A stretch of DNA of 64,000 bases from an uncultured bacterium (GCA_937920515.1 CALEUG010000020.1:111704-175703), one strand, 5' to 3'. Numbered from the stretch's first letter, positions 44,373-53,621 are shown. The notes: generated by a model not told the origin, from the letters alone. Numbers and translations: made by a program.

Positions 44373-45878
44373 ATGAAAATTATTCTGGCCGGATATAATT
44401 TTGATGCTGAAGTTATTGAGGAGCTGAAGAAGCATTCGCCGGAGCGGCAGGATATTACTCCCGAAACACTTTCAGCCGCTTATGCCCGGATTTCGCGCGA
44501 CCCCAGACCGGTAAATGAGCTTCGGGCTGTGGCCCGGGCTGAAGTGGAGAAAGCCCGGCGCTCCAATCAGAACATCATTTTCAAGATGGGCCATCACTCG
44601 GTGGCCGAGCACGCCGTTTTTAATTTTGACCTGATTGGCCTGAGCCGCCTGGCTATCGAGGAAGTGGAACATTTTCGGCTTTGTTCCTACACCGAAAAAT
44701 CCCAGCGCTACATCACTCTTGATGGAGATTATGTTCTGCCCGAAGAAATCAAGCAGGCCGGGCTGGAAGGAATTTTCGTCGAGACCATAGAGGCCCAGAA
44801 CAAGGCCTACGGATATTTTTATGAACGGCTTCGAGAACATATTTTCAAAAAATATGACAGGCAGGCGGCCAACCCGAAAAATCATCCGGTCCTGGATGGC
44901 TGGGCCAAGGAGGATGCCCGTTACGTGGTGAGCCTTGCCACCAGGGGACAGCTGGGGATGACCATCAATGCCCGCAACCTGGAGCTGATGATCCGTCGCT
45001 TTGCCGCCAAGAAGAATGCCGAAATTCAGGAGCTGGTCCGCCACCTGCACGATTTAGCTAAAAAAGTAGCTCCGTCTATTATCCTTTTTACCGACCCTTC
45101 TCCTTACGAAGCCGGGATGACGCAGGAGGTTGCCGGGCAGGCCCTGGCCCTGATAAAGCCGAAGGGGAAAAGCGAAGAAAAAAAGTCCGGACAGGAAGGA
45201 ATAAGGCTTGTTGAAAAGACCGAGGACGGAGACGGGCTTATAGTTGCCGGCTTGCTTTTCTCCACAGCCGGAATTTCTCTGAAGGAAGCCCTGAAAGAAG
45301 TTAAGCGCTGGCCTGTGAAGAAAAGGCTCGACCTGGTCAAAAAAGTTTTCGAGCACATGGAATTTTATGATTCGCCGCCGCGGGAATTTGAGCTGGCTTA
45401 TCTGACCTGTGACCTGATGGTCTCGGCTTCCTGCTTTGCCCAGCTCAAGCGGCACCGGATGATGACCCTGCTGGTTCAGCCCTACGACCCGGGGCTGGGT
45501 GTCACGGTGCCACCTTCAATTAAGGAAATAAAAGAACAGAAGAAGTTTATGGAAATCATAAGGCAAACCGAAAAGACCTGGCGAGTGCTGAAAAAGAAGG
45601 TCGGACCGGCTGCTGATTACATCCTGACCAACGCCCACCGCCGTCGGGTTCTGGTCAAAGCCAACGTGCGGGAGCTGTATCATCTGTCGCGGCTTCGTGA
45701 AGATGCCACCGCCCAGTGGGAGATAAGGCAGGTCAGCGCGGCCATGTCAGCCCTGGCCAGGAAGGTTTTTCCGGTTACGGCCAGCCTTCTCGGCGGCAAG
45801 GACGCCTATTCCGACCTTTACCAGAAGCTTTTCAACCGGCGGCCCAAAATGGTGCCTCCGCCACTATTCCTCGAATAA
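44373..45878 (+). CDS. thyX: Tandem-domain ThyX-like (FAD-dependent thymidylate synthase) protein
   Basis: The 501-residue protein contains two ThyX-like halves, whereas ordinary ThyX is ~220-250 residues. Half 1 (1-225) has GHHSVAEHAVFNFDL and the SxTExSxRY part of the signature (C-S-Y-T-E-K-S-Q-R-Y, 104-113), but EHFR instead of RHR. Half 2 (~260-501) has KRHRMMTLLVQPYDP with RHR but no SxxExSxRY, and carries the C-terminal AQWEIR motif that half 1 lacks. ThyX makes dTMP from dUMP with FAD and methylene-THF at interfaces of a homotetramer. The frame runs 315 bases further 5' but that part is repeat and promoter DNA. Confidence 0.85.
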   Translation: MKIILAGYNFDAEVIEELKKHSPERQDITPETLSAAYARISRDPRPVNELRAVARAEVEKARRSNQNIIFKMGHHSVAEHAVFNFDLIGLSRLAIEEVEHFRLCSYTEKSQRYITLDGDYVLPEEIKQAGLEGIFVETIEAQNKAYGYFYERLREHIFKKYDRQAANPKNHPVLDGWAKEDARYVVSLATRGQLGMTINARNLELMIRRFAAKKNAEIQELVRHLHDLAKKVAPSIILFTDPSPYEAGMTQEVAGQALALIKPKGKSEEKKSGQEGIRLVEKTEDGDGLIVAGLLFSTAGISLKEALKEVKRWPVKKRLDLVKKVFEHMEFYDSPPREFELAYLTCDLMVSASCFAQLKRHRMMTLLVQPYDPGLGVTVPPSIKEIKEQKKFMEIIRQTEKTWRVLKKKVGPAADYILTNAHRRRVLVKANVRELYHLSRLREDATAQWEIRQVSAAMSALARKVFPVTASLLGGKDAYSDLYQKLFNRRPKMVPPPLFLE

Positions 45879-46156
45879 GGTTAGAAAACAGCCGCAGATT
45901 TAAAATGGCAGGAAGGTTAGATTAACTACCCGGGAATGTCAAAAGAACAGGCAAAAATATTTTCCTGTTGACCTGATCCAGATCAAGTTTACCTGAGATG
46001 GCGAAAAATACTGAATGTTAAAAATTAGGATTCGATATTCTCAGCGCTAATTTGTTAATAAATTTGCGAATAAATTCGGACTCTTGCTAAAATTTTAGTC
46101 AATAAAAACCTGAATTGTCGAAGCCTCTTTTCAATTTTGAGGCCTGAAGTGAACCG

Positions 46157-46795
46157 TCAGGCAGACACCACCTTTCTTTTCCTGGCAAAGCCGATTATGG
46201 CCAGGATTACAGCCACGGCCAGCAGAATGCCCAGTATGGTTATGGTTTTCTTCTTCCCGGCGATTTCCTTATTCATCTTTTCCGTCAGGTCGGCCATATC
46301 CTTGTTCAGAGAAGCGATTTTAGCTTTGTTCTGCTCATCGGCCTGTTTAAGGGCAGCTTCGCTGGCCTTCAGGGCCTCAATTTCCGAGTTTTTGGCTTCG
46401 ATACTGGCTTCTTTTTCTTTAACTTCGGCCCGCAAACGCCCGATCAAATTATTCAGAGCCTTAACTTTCTTTGACGAGTCGGCTTCGGCTTTCTGGCTGG
46501 CAGCCACCAGATCTGTCTTCTCTTTTTCCAGGTCGGTGATTCTGGTTTTGAGGGAATTCACCTCGGCTTGAAGTTGGCTATTGGCAACTTTGGCTTCATC
46601 CAGGGCTTTTCCGGTTTCTGCCAGAGATTGTTCCAGCCGGGCTTTTTCATTCTCGAGAGTGGCTGCCCTGGCCTGAACTTTTGAGAGCTCGTCTTCCACC
46701 GTTACCAGGCGTTTCTTGGTGGCCTGAGAACAGCCAGCTGCAAAAAAGATTGTCAATAAACAGACGGTAATAAAAGCCACTGATTTTCTCATCAT
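46157..46795 (-). CDS. Coiled-coil lipoprotein with C-terminal membrane anchor
   Basis: The 212-residue protein has a lipobox (LLTIFFAAGC, Cys22; next residue Ser, compatible with outer-membrane sorting). A heptad-rich coiled coil covers ~27-185 (VEDELSKVQARAATLENEKA and on). A C-terminal membrane helix (TITILGILLAVAVILAIIGF) is followed by a basic tail (ARKRK). Alternative readings are an inner-membrane lipoprotein or an anchor in the same membrane at both ends. If lipidated in the outer membrane, the ~160-residue helix would span the periplasm. GGAGGAGG precedes the start. It is monocistronic and of unknown function. Confidence 0.8.
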   Translation of the reverse strand: MMRKSVAFITVCLLTIFFAAGCSQATKKRLVTVEDELSKVQARAATLENEKARLEQSLAETGKALDEAKVANSQLQAEVNSLKTRITDLEKEKTDLVAASQKAEADSSKKVKALNNLIGRLRAEVKEKEASIEAKNSEIEALKASEAALKQADEQNKAKIASLNKDMADLTEKMNKEIAGKKKTITILGILLAVAVILAIIGFARKRKVVSA

Positions 46796-47182
46796 GCCTC
46801 CTCCTTCTATAGTTAATTTTATAAACTTAAGATAAACACGGACGAACAGTCACCCTTATTATTTAACAATCAAAAATTGTTGTCAAAATAAAATTTGTCC
46901 GCAATGGCCAGATCGCGAACAAAACCTGACATAGTCCCTTTTTAAGGCGGTTTATAAATTTTTAATTTAAATTAAACATTTACAGGGCATACGAAGGAAA
47001 GCAGGAGAAAGGAGGGCTAAGGCTGCGAAAAAAGAATATCAGGCTTAAGCCAGAACGTCTGTAATGGAAACCCCTGAGATATGCTCCTTAAAATGAGCCT
47101 GGCCTTGTTTTCCTCTTCGCTCATGTTGCCAGGAGAAAAGGTTTCAGGGTAGACGAAATAAAGCCGGCTTTTCCGGATTGTA
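46796..47182. other. Intergenic region
   Basis: AT-rich leader of the lipoprotein gene followed by ordinary DNA. A minus-strand frame (47017-47256, 79 codons) lies partly here but has no convincing ribosome binding site and overlaps the frame at 47183. I see no other structure. Confidence 0.5.
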
Positions 47183-47500
47183 TTGCTTTCAGGAAAACCG
47201 GTAATGGAGAGAGGGGTGATATTTTTATTAGTGAGCAATGTAAAAGAGCATATCAATGCCGGCTGGAAAAAAGGGCAGGACTATAGGGTGAGTATCAAGC
47301 GGGTATGCAAGCTTAAATCCCCGATTTTTCTTGATGATTTAAAGAAACATAAAGTTATCAGAACTTCATCCTTTGTCCGGGGCAGCAGGCAGGGAAGGCC
47401 GGGGGTAACTGAATACTGGCCGTATTTATATGACATGATTATAAAGAGGAACCGCGACGTAATAAAACAATTGCAAAAGTACGTCCCGGATAGGGTATAG
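47183..47500 (+). CDS. Small hypothetical protein, uncertain
   Basis: A 105-codon frame with protein-like composition, especially from residue 17 (SNVKEHINAGWKKGQDY ... GRPGVTEYWPYLYDMIIKR). It is basic and has no signal peptide or recognised domain. Possible starts are 47183 or GTG 47231; neither has a good ribosome binding site. It could be the 3' piece of a decayed gene. No family is recognised. Confidence 0.35.
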   Translation: MLSGKPVMERGVIFLLVSNVKEHINAGWKKGQDYRVSIKRVCKLKSPIFLDDLKKHKVIRTSSFVRGSRQGRPGVTEYWPYLYDMIIKRNRDVIKQLQKYVPDRV

Positions 47501-47622
47501 AAAGTTAGTTGTGTTGGATTTTCATGATTTATATAACTCAGGTTAATAGAACCTCTTGTATAATTGCTCTAAAGAAAACATATGAGCTAAAATTTTATTA
47601 GCCTTGGCTGATAAAAAAAACC

Positions 47623-47961
47623 ATGAAAATAGAAAGTTATTCATTCGGGCGAATGGTTATAGAAGGCCGGACTTACACTGCCGACCTGATTATAATCGGC
47701 GAAGAAATTTTCCCCGGCTGGTGGCGAAAAGAAGGGCATTCTCTATGCCCGGAAGACCTCAAGCTGGTCGTCGAGAGGAAGCCAGAAATCCTGGTCATAG
47801 GAACGGGTGCTTACGGGGCCATGGACGTTCCGTTTGAAACGGAAAGTTTCCTGGAGAAAAAGGGGATAGAGGCCATCTGGAAGCCAACAGCCGAGGCCGT
47901 GGAAATATTTAACAATATTACAAGCACAAAGAAAGCCGGCGCCTTCCACCTGACCTGCTGA
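47623..47961 (+). CDS. Mth938-like (DUF498/NDUFAF3-type) domain protein
   Basis: The 112-residue protein shows the Mth938 pattern: SYSFGRMVIEGRTYTADLII, WWRKEGHSL and VIGTGAYGAMDVP. The family fold is known from structural work on the archaeal member and its mitochondrial relative NDUFAF3 helps assemble complex I; the bacterial role is not established. No clear ribosome binding site is seen. It stands upstream of a TonB-dependent receptor gene but probably not in its operon, given the promoter at 48007. Confidence 0.85.
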   Translation: MKIESYSFGRMVIEGRTYTADLIIIGEEIFPGWWRKEGHSLCPEDLKLVVERKPEILVIGTGAYGAMDVPFETESFLEKKGIEAIWKPTAEAVEIFNNITSTKKAGAFHLTC

Positions 47962-48006
47962 ATGTCTAAAAGCCCTTTTTTTCTCTCTTCAGAGTGTCTT
48001 TAATCC

Positions 48007-48035
48007 TTGACTGGAAAAATTATCTTAGCTAATAT
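48007..48035 (+). promoter_or_regulatory. Promoter of the TonB-dependent receptor gene
   Basis: TTGACT (48007-48012), a 17-nt spacer and TAATAT (48030-48035), about 22 nt before ATG 48058. The purB promoter uses the same hexamers and spacing. No cobalamin riboswitch fits in the short leader. Confidence 0.6.
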
Positions 48036-48057
48036 TTCCGAAAATTTGAGGGTAAAC

Positions 48058-49899
48058 ATGAGGAGACCGCTTTTAGCTTTTGTGCTGTTTGTTTTAATGA
48101 TACCCGAAAGCGCCCGGGCGAAAATTTTAACTGACCAGGAAATGGCTCAGCAGAGAAAATTAGAGGAACAGGTGGTGGTTACGGCCAGCCTGGCGCCTGT
48201 TCTTAAGTCTGAAGCCGGCCGCAATGTTCTGGTCATGACCGCTGAGGAAATTAAAAACCTTCCGGTCAGCACGGTTGAGGAACTTCTGAAATATGTGGCC
48301 GGAATTGATTTTCAGCAGAGAGGAGCGGCGGGAGTTCAGGTTGATCTTTCAGCCCGGGGCGGGACATTTGAACAGTTTTTGATTCTTGTAAACGGCTTCA
48401 AGCTTAATGATCCCCAGACCGGTCATAATTCCCTGAATATTCCGGTTAGCCTGGAAGATGTCGAAAGGATAGAAATTCTTAAAGGACCGGGAAGCAGGGT
48501 TTTTGGACCCAATGCCCTGAGCGGTGCGATAAATATAATTACCAGGACCTCAAAAGATAACAGCCTGTCTGTTTCTTTGAGAAGAGGGCAATATGGTTAC
48601 CAGGACCTGGCTGCCGGGTTTAGCCTGGCTCACGGAAGGTTTAATAATGTTTTCAGTTTTATTTCTCGCGCCTGTGATGGCTATATGGAAAATACCGACT
48701 TTAATCATCTTGCCTTTCACAATTATCTGGCTATAAATTTGTCATCCGGCCGGGCTAATTTTCAGGCAGGATTTTCAGAAAAGGCTTTTGGAGCCAATGG
48801 ATTTTACTCGGCCTCTTACCCTCAACAGTGGGAAAAAAACAGTGTTTTGTTTCTGGCCGCCGATTCAGTTTTTTACCGCAGTAATTTTATAATCAATTCC
48901 GGCATTTATCTTCGCTCCGGGGCAGATGAATTTCTTCTTAAAAGAAACGATCCTTCTTTTTACCGTAATCTGCACCATAATTTATCAGGGGGAGCCGAAA
49001 TAAAATTTCATTATTTTTCGGGTTGGGGCGAAACCTCAGCCGGATTTGAGCTGCGCACCGAAAACATAGACAGTAACCGGCTTGGCCATCATAGCCGGAG
49101 AACTTCAGGTCTTTTTCTGGAACATAAGATTCGTTTCTCTCCGGTTGTTTTTCTTGTTGGCGGCGTTCTATATCATTATCCGGGATATGGCTGGAAGTTC
49201 TGGCCCGGGGCTGAAGCCAGTTATAGCTTTGGACCCGGTCTTCAGGCTTACATATCCTATAATCGGGCTTTTCGTTTGCCGACTTTTACCGAGCTTTATT
49301 ACTCTGACCCGGTTAACTCGGGTAATCCGAATTTAAGACCGGAAAAAACCAGAGAAACAGAAGCCGGCTTGCGTTATTCAGGCGAGATTTTAAGTTTTGA
49401 AAACTCAGTATTCTATAGAAAAGCCGATAATCTGATTGACTGGGTAAAGCTGTCTTCTGCTGAACCGTGGCGAGCAGAAAATATCTCGAAGATTATCACC
49501 CTGGGAACAGAATCAAGCCTGAGTCTGGGGCGGCGGTTGCTGCACCGGAGCATTATTATCGATGACCTGAAAATCAGCTTTGTCTATTACCATACCGGTA
49601 AAGACCTCAGCGGTTATCTTTCAAAATATGCTCTTACCGGGTTAAAAAACCAGTTTCTTTTTAATCTTCAATCAAAATCTTTCTCCGGCTTAAGGTTTGG
49701 CCTGCACGGAAGATATTATCAAAGGTTTACCCGGAGCAGTGTTTTCGTCCTGGATGGCAGGTTATCCTGGACGTTGAGCAACCTTGAGCTTTTTGTCGAG
49801 GCCACCAACCTCGGAAATTGCTTCTATTACGATGCCGGTTTTCTGCCAGCCCCGGGCCGCTGGGTTTATGCCGGGTTAAAGATAAAGGGTATCAGATAA
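48058..49899 (+). CDS. TonB-dependent outer-membrane receptor (BtuB-like)
   Basis: The 613-residue receptor has a signal peptide (LLAFVLFVLMIPESARA), a TonB-box-like QVVVTAS, a plug domain (TVEELLKYVAGIDFQQRG, SARGGTFEQFLILVNGFKL, IEILKGPGSRVFGPNALSG) and a ~450-residue barrel with the terminal motif GRWVYAGLKIKG. It imports a scarce ligand using the TonB-ExbBD system at 2-4 kb. The short length and plug resemble BtuB-type receptors. Cobalamin is a guess only; no riboswitch or ABC importer is nearby. ATG 48058 follows GAGGG; an upstream in-frame start (48007) coincides with the promoter. Confidence 0.9.
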   Translation: MRRPLLAFVLFVLMIPESARAKILTDQEMAQQRKLEEQVVVTASLAPVLKSEAGRNVLVMTAEEIKNLPVSTVEELLKYVAGIDFQQRGAAGVQVDLSARGGTFEQFLILVNGFKLNDPQTGHNSLNIPVSLEDVERIEILKGPGSRVFGPNALSGAINIITRTSKDNSLSVSLRRGQYGYQDLAAGFSLAHGRFNNVFSFISRACDGYMENTDFNHLAFHNYLAINLSSGRANFQAGFSEKAFGANGFYSASYPQQWEKNSVLFLAADSVFYRSNFIINSGIYLRSGADEFLLKRNDPSFYRNLHHNLSGGAEIKFHYFSGWGETSAGFELRTENIDSNRLGHHSRRTSGLFLEHKIRFSPVVFLVGGVLYHYPGYGWKFWPGAEASYSFGPGLQAYISYNRAFRLPTFTELYYSDPVNSGNPNLRPEKTRETEAGLRYSGEILSFENSVFYRKADNLIDWVKLSSAEPWRAENISKIITLGTESSLSLGRRLLHRSIIIDDLKISFVYYHTGKDLSGYLSKYALTGLKNQFLFNLQSKSFSGLRFGLHGRYYQRFTRSSVFVLDGRLSWTLSNLELFVEATNLGNCFYYDAGFLPAPGRWVYAGLKIKGIR

Positions 49900-50596
49900 A
49901 AACTGAATTTGGCCGGGTGATATTTTTCATTTATTCAGAGAGGCCTGTCAACCGGAATAAATCTGGAGCTACAGTTAAAAATCTTTTTTCTGATATATCG
50001 TGAGGCCTGCTGGCCTTATACCGTTCGTAATGTGAACGGATGTTTGGGTCTGTACCTTTGAAAGCTATTCTTATTGGGCTGCGGCTTTCTGACTGCTTGG
50101 TAGAAAAAAACAGATTGGAAGGATATGAATAAAGCTGGAATTTATAAGAATTTCAGACTGCATCGGTAATTTTTTTAAGAAATAACCGATCCCATAACCA
50201 TGATGTTCACTGTTATTGCTCTTCTTTACTGCTTGATTGCCTGGCAGATAGATTGGCCCTATCCCAAAGAATCAGAGCCAGTCTGTGTTTTTTAATCTTC
50301 CCCTGTTCTTCCTTCCAGAAAAGTATGCTACCGTTTTGAGCCCGGAAGGCATAGTCTTCGATGTTGACTCTGGAAGAGGCCAAAATCATATGATCTTTTT
50401 TATCAATGACCTCCATGAGCTTTCCCTTTTTTCCCAGAGAAAGGCCAAAAGATAATCACCATATTCGTTTGTAGCTGTCAGCCGTCCTGATGCCTAATTG
50501 CCGGGCAACGAAAATAATACTTTGTCGGAAAATTTAGGATTAAAATTGCATCCCGGGTCTGGAGTTAAGGTAACCGACTCAATTTATCTCGGCCAG
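49900..50596. other. Long intergenic region
   Basis: About 700 bases between the receptor gene and the serine hydrolase gene. A 67-codon minus-strand frame (50213-50416) is the best candidate for a gene, but has only a weak purine-rich site and no recognised family. A small GGCC-TGCT-GGCC hairpin near 50003-50014 lacks a T-tract. Nothing else was recognised. Confidence 0.5.
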
Positions 50597-52063
50597 TCAT
50601 TCAGCCCGGCGGTTCAGTTTCGGATAATAATTGCTGTGGCGAATAAAGCGAAATACTTTACCTGACCTGTCGCGTTCAAACCTGACCTCTTCTCCCAGGG
50701 TTTCGTCATCGCGTATCCTCCTGAAGGTGTCGCCTTCGATGTGCTTGAGGAGGGTAAGCCCCTGAACAGGATTGTCGGCGGGCAGGCTGACCAGGGCCAG
50801 GTTGCCCTGCCAGGGAATAACCGCCGTCTCTCCCCACCAGGGCTGGGCATCGTAATAACCGGCGTAATCTTCCAGATTGACTTCTGGCGCTTTTTCGCCT
50901 TCTTTCTTTAGGACGGCCTTTTTCAGGATTTCTCTCATTCCCCGGGCATATTTTTCCGGCTCGGTTCCAGAGGCGTTTATCATCACCACAAATGCCTGTT
51001 TTTTACCGGGTTCCATCATCAATGTGCTCCGGTAGCCGGGACAGGAGCCACCGTGACCGACAATGGTCTGTCCATCAATCTGGTAAACAGAAAACCCCAA
51101 TCCCCAGGTTGTTTTCCAGTCCGGGTCCATCCAGTGCACGCGGTGCATTTCGCGAAGAGTCGGGGCCCTGAGGATTTCCTCTCCTCCCCTGGCCAGCAGC
51201 CTGAACTGCCAGGCGGCAAATTTAGCCAGGTCAAGGACGGTAGAAGAAAAGCCGGCTGCGGGTTTGATGCCTTCAGCCTGAAAGAAAGGCAGCATGTCCC
51301 TGGTGCCGTTGCGGGTAAGCGAGCTATAACCTGTGGCCAGGCGGCCTCTCCAGAGTTCTCTGGGGAGATAGGGGCGGGTGTCATTCAAGGCCAGGGGCTT
51401 TAATATTTTTTCCCGGACATATTCATCGTAGGGCTGACCCGAGACTTCAGCCACGATCTCACCCAGCAGGCTCAATCCCAGGTTGCTGTACTGAAAATAA
51501 GTGGATGGGGGATAAAGGGTTTTCTGGGCTCCGAGTTTTTCTTTGAGCTGCTCCCGGCTGGGAAAATGAAAATCGGGTTTGCTCCAGTAGGGATAATCTG
51601 ATTCGCGGGGCAGTCCGGAGGAATGGGTCAGGATAGAGCGAATGGTGATCGGACCGCTGTCCGGATACTGTTGCTTGATGTTGAACCAGGGCAGGTGGTC
51701 TCCGACTTCGTCGTCCAGCCGGATTTTCCCGGCATCCCGGAGTTGCATGATGGCTACCGCCGTGAACAGCTTGGAAATAGAACAGATGCTGTAGATGGTC
51801 TCGGGCGTGGTCTTAACTTTTTTCTCCAGGTCAGCCAGGCCATAGGCTCTGGAAAAAATCACCTCCTGGTCTTCGACCACGGCCACGGACAGGCCGGGGA
51901 GGCGTTCATAATCCCGCTGGGCCTCCAGCCAGATGTCAATCAGCCTGAGGGCTTCAGAATAATCTTTCCGGTCTGTTTTTTCCTCCTGACCGACAGAAGC
52001 CTGCCAGGCCACCAATAATATTAACAGGGCAATGAAACTGATTATAAAGCACCTTTTTCTCAT
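50597..52063 (-). CDS. Serine hydrolase of the class C beta-lactamase/esterase family
   Basis: The 488-residue secreted protein has a signal peptide (FIISFIALLILLVAWQASVG), catalytic SxxK at S95-K98 (SISK), the YSN motif (FQYSNLGLSLLGE) and the HGG motif (GHGGSCPGYRS). A C-terminal ~110-residue beta-rich domain follows. Such proteins include esterases, D-aminopeptidases and peptidases; antibiotic hydrolysis cannot be inferred. GGAGG precedes the ATG. It is transcribed alone. Confidence 0.9.
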   Translation of the reverse strand: MRKRCFIISFIALLILLVAWQASVGQEEKTDRKDYSEALRLIDIWLEAQRDYERLPGLSVAVVEDQEVIFSRAYGLADLEKKVKTTPETIYSICSISKLFTAVAIMQLRDAGKIRLDDEVGDHLPWFNIKQQYPDSGPITIRSILTHSSGLPRESDYPYWSKPDFHFPSREQLKEKLGAQKTLYPPSTYFQYSNLGLSLLGEIVAEVSGQPYDEYVREKILKPLALNDTRPYLPRELWRGRLATGYSSLTRNGTRDMLPFFQAEGIKPAAGFSSTVLDLAKFAAWQFRLLARGGEEILRAPTLREMHRVHWMDPDWKTTWGLGFSVYQIDGQTIVGHGGSCPGYRSTLMMEPGKKQAFVVMINASGTEPEKYARGMREILKKAVLKKEGEKAPEVNLEDYAGYYDAQPWWGETAVIPWQGNLALVSLPADNPVQGLTLLKHIEGDTFRRIRDDETLGEEVRFERDRSGKVFRFIRHSNYYPKLNRRAE

Positions 52064-52410
52064 GGAAGCCTCCGGTCCAATTTTTCGCAGTGCCGCTATT
52101 ATTTAACTATAATCCGGGATTTTTATAAACAGGGATTATTATAAAGAACCAGCGTTGGAAATTTTGCCTTTTTTGCTGTTTTTAGGTTGAAGTATTTGAG
52201 TTGAGCAAGGAATTTAAACCCGGAGTTAAAGGTCTGTATTCATCATGTGTTTGTTGAGCGTAGTGATTGCCCCCCAGACTGTAACCATTTTCTTATTGAA
52301 ACATTAGATTAAATAAGCCTCTCTGGCATCCTGGTGTTGTTTTCAACTGATTTTGTAGACCAATTATGCTGATACCTGATTTTCTGACAGATAATCAATT
52401 CTGGAAGAAA
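52064..52410. other. Intergenic region between divergent genes
   Basis: About 350 bases between the start of the serine hydrolase gene and the promoter of threonine synthase. It is AT-rich and has no convincing frame, repeat or leader peptide. No threonine attenuator-like run of Thr or Ile codons was seen. Confidence 0.5.
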
Positions 52411-52439
52411 TTGTCAGATTGATAGAAAAATGATAGTTA
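52411..52439 (+). promoter_or_regulatory. Possible promoter of thrC, leaderless geometry
   Basis: TTGTCA (52411-52416), 17-nt spacer and TAGTTA (52434-52439) preceded by TGA (extended -10-like TGn), 6 nt before ATG 52446. The -10 is weak but no Shine-Dalgarno site is present. Confidence 0.35.
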
Positions 52440-52445
52440 TTAACC

Positions 52446-53621
52446 ATGCCTGATAAAAGCTACTTCGCCTATCTGGAATGCGGGTTTTGCGGGGAAAAGT
52501 ATGACCCGGATAAGCTGTGGAATCTCTGTCTGAAATGTGGCAAGCCGCTTCTGGCCCGGTATGACCTGGAAGCTGCCAGAAAGACATTAAAGACCCGGGA
52601 CCTGGCCAATCGAGAACCGACTCTCTGGCGCTACCGGGAATTGTTGCCCCTTCGCGACGAGGCCAACAGGCTTTCGCTGGGGGAGGGCTTCACTCCCCTA
52701 ATCCGGCCCGGTCGTCTGGAAAGGGAGGTGGAGCACAGCCCCATTTTCATCAAGGATGAAGGACTTAACCCGACGGGCTCCTTCAAGGCCCGCGGCCTTT
52801 GTCTGGCCGTGTCTCGCGCTCTTGAGCTCGGAGTTAAGTCGCTTTCTACCCCTTCTGCCGGAAATGCGGCCTGCGCCCTGAGTGCTTATGCGGCCCTGGC
52901 CGGTCTTGAAGCCCATGTCTACATGCCCGCCGATGTGCCAAAACCATTCATCAACGAATGCCGGGTGCTCGGGGCTCAAGTTCATTTAGTTGATGGGCTC
53001 ATTACCGACTGCGGAAAAATTGCCAGGTCAGACCTGGAAAAATATGGCCGGTTTGACGTTTCCACTCTGAAAGAGCCATACCGGATAGAAGGCAAAAAAA
53101 CTATGGGTTATGAGATCGCCGAGCAACTGGGCTGGAATCTTCCTGATGTCATCATCTATCCCACGGGCGGCGGGACCGGACTGGTCGGCATGTGGAAGGC
53201 CTTTGGCGAGCTGGAAAAGCTGGGCTGGATAGGTCCCGGGCGTCCGCGCCTGGTAACTGTTCAATCAGACGGCTGCGCTCCGATGGTCAGGGCCTTCCAC
53301 CAAGGCCAGGAGTTCGCCGACCCCTGGCCCGGAGCCAGGACCATTGCCGATGGACTGCGAGTTCCGGCAGCGGTCGGCGATTTTCTGATTCTGCGGGCCC
53401 TGCGGGAGAGCCGGGGAACAGCAGTGGCGGTGCCCGATAAAGAAATTCTTGAAGCTACCTACTTGCTCGGCAAAACCACAGGGCTCTGGCCGGCGCCTGA
53501 AGGCGGGGCCACCCTGGCTGCCTTTCTGCATCTTAAACAGAGCGGGTGGATAAGGGAAAATGAGTCTGTAGTCCTGTTTAACACTGGCAGCGGGGCTAAA
53601 TATTCACGGGTCTGGGATTAA
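52446..53621 (+). CDS. thrC: Threonine synthase
   Basis: The 391-residue PLP enzyme converts O-phosphohomoserine to threonine. The PLP lysine is K114 in NPTGSFKARGL; the phosphate-binding glycine loop is PTGGGTGLVGMW. An N-terminal zinc-ribbon-like module is formed by C12, C15, C28 and C31, as in many ThrC proteins of this length. It stands alone without other threonine genes. It lacks a ribosome binding site and may be leaderless. Confidence 0.93.
   Translation: MPDKSYFAYLECGFCGEKYDPDKLWNLCLKCGKPLLARYDLEAARKTLKTRDLANREPTLWRYRELLPLRDEANRLSLGEGFTPLIRPGRLEREVEHSPIFIKDEGLNPTGSFKARGLCLAVSRALELGVKSLSTPSAGNAACALSAYAALAGLEAHVYMPADVPKPFINECRVLGAQVHLVDGLITDCGKIARSDLEKYGRFDVSTLKEPYRIEGKKTMGYEIAEQLGWNLPDVIIYPTGGGTGLVGMWKAFGELEKLGWIGPGRPRLVTVQSDGCAPMVRAFHQGQEFADPWPGARTIADGLRVPAAVGDFLILRALRESRGTAVAVPDKEILEATYLLGKTTGLWPAPEGGATLAAFLHLKQSGWIRENESVVLFNTGSGAKYSRVWD

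Noticed and set aside
47017..47256. 79-codon minus-strand frame
   Set aside because: No ribosome binding site or recognised domain, and it overlaps a more protein-like plus-strand frame.
47962..48057. Cobalamin riboswitch before the BtuB-like receptor
   Set aside because: The leader is about 20 nt after the predicted start site, too short for the aptamer, and no B12-box-like sequence was seen.
50213..50416. 67-codon minus-strand frame in a long intergenic region
   Set aside because: Only a weak purine-rich site and no family; recorded in the intergenic entry rather than called as a gene.
50597..52063. Antibiotic-resistance beta-lactamase
   Set aside because: The SxxK/YSN/HGG set is shared by many esterases and peptidases, and the extra C-terminal domain is not typical of AmpC.
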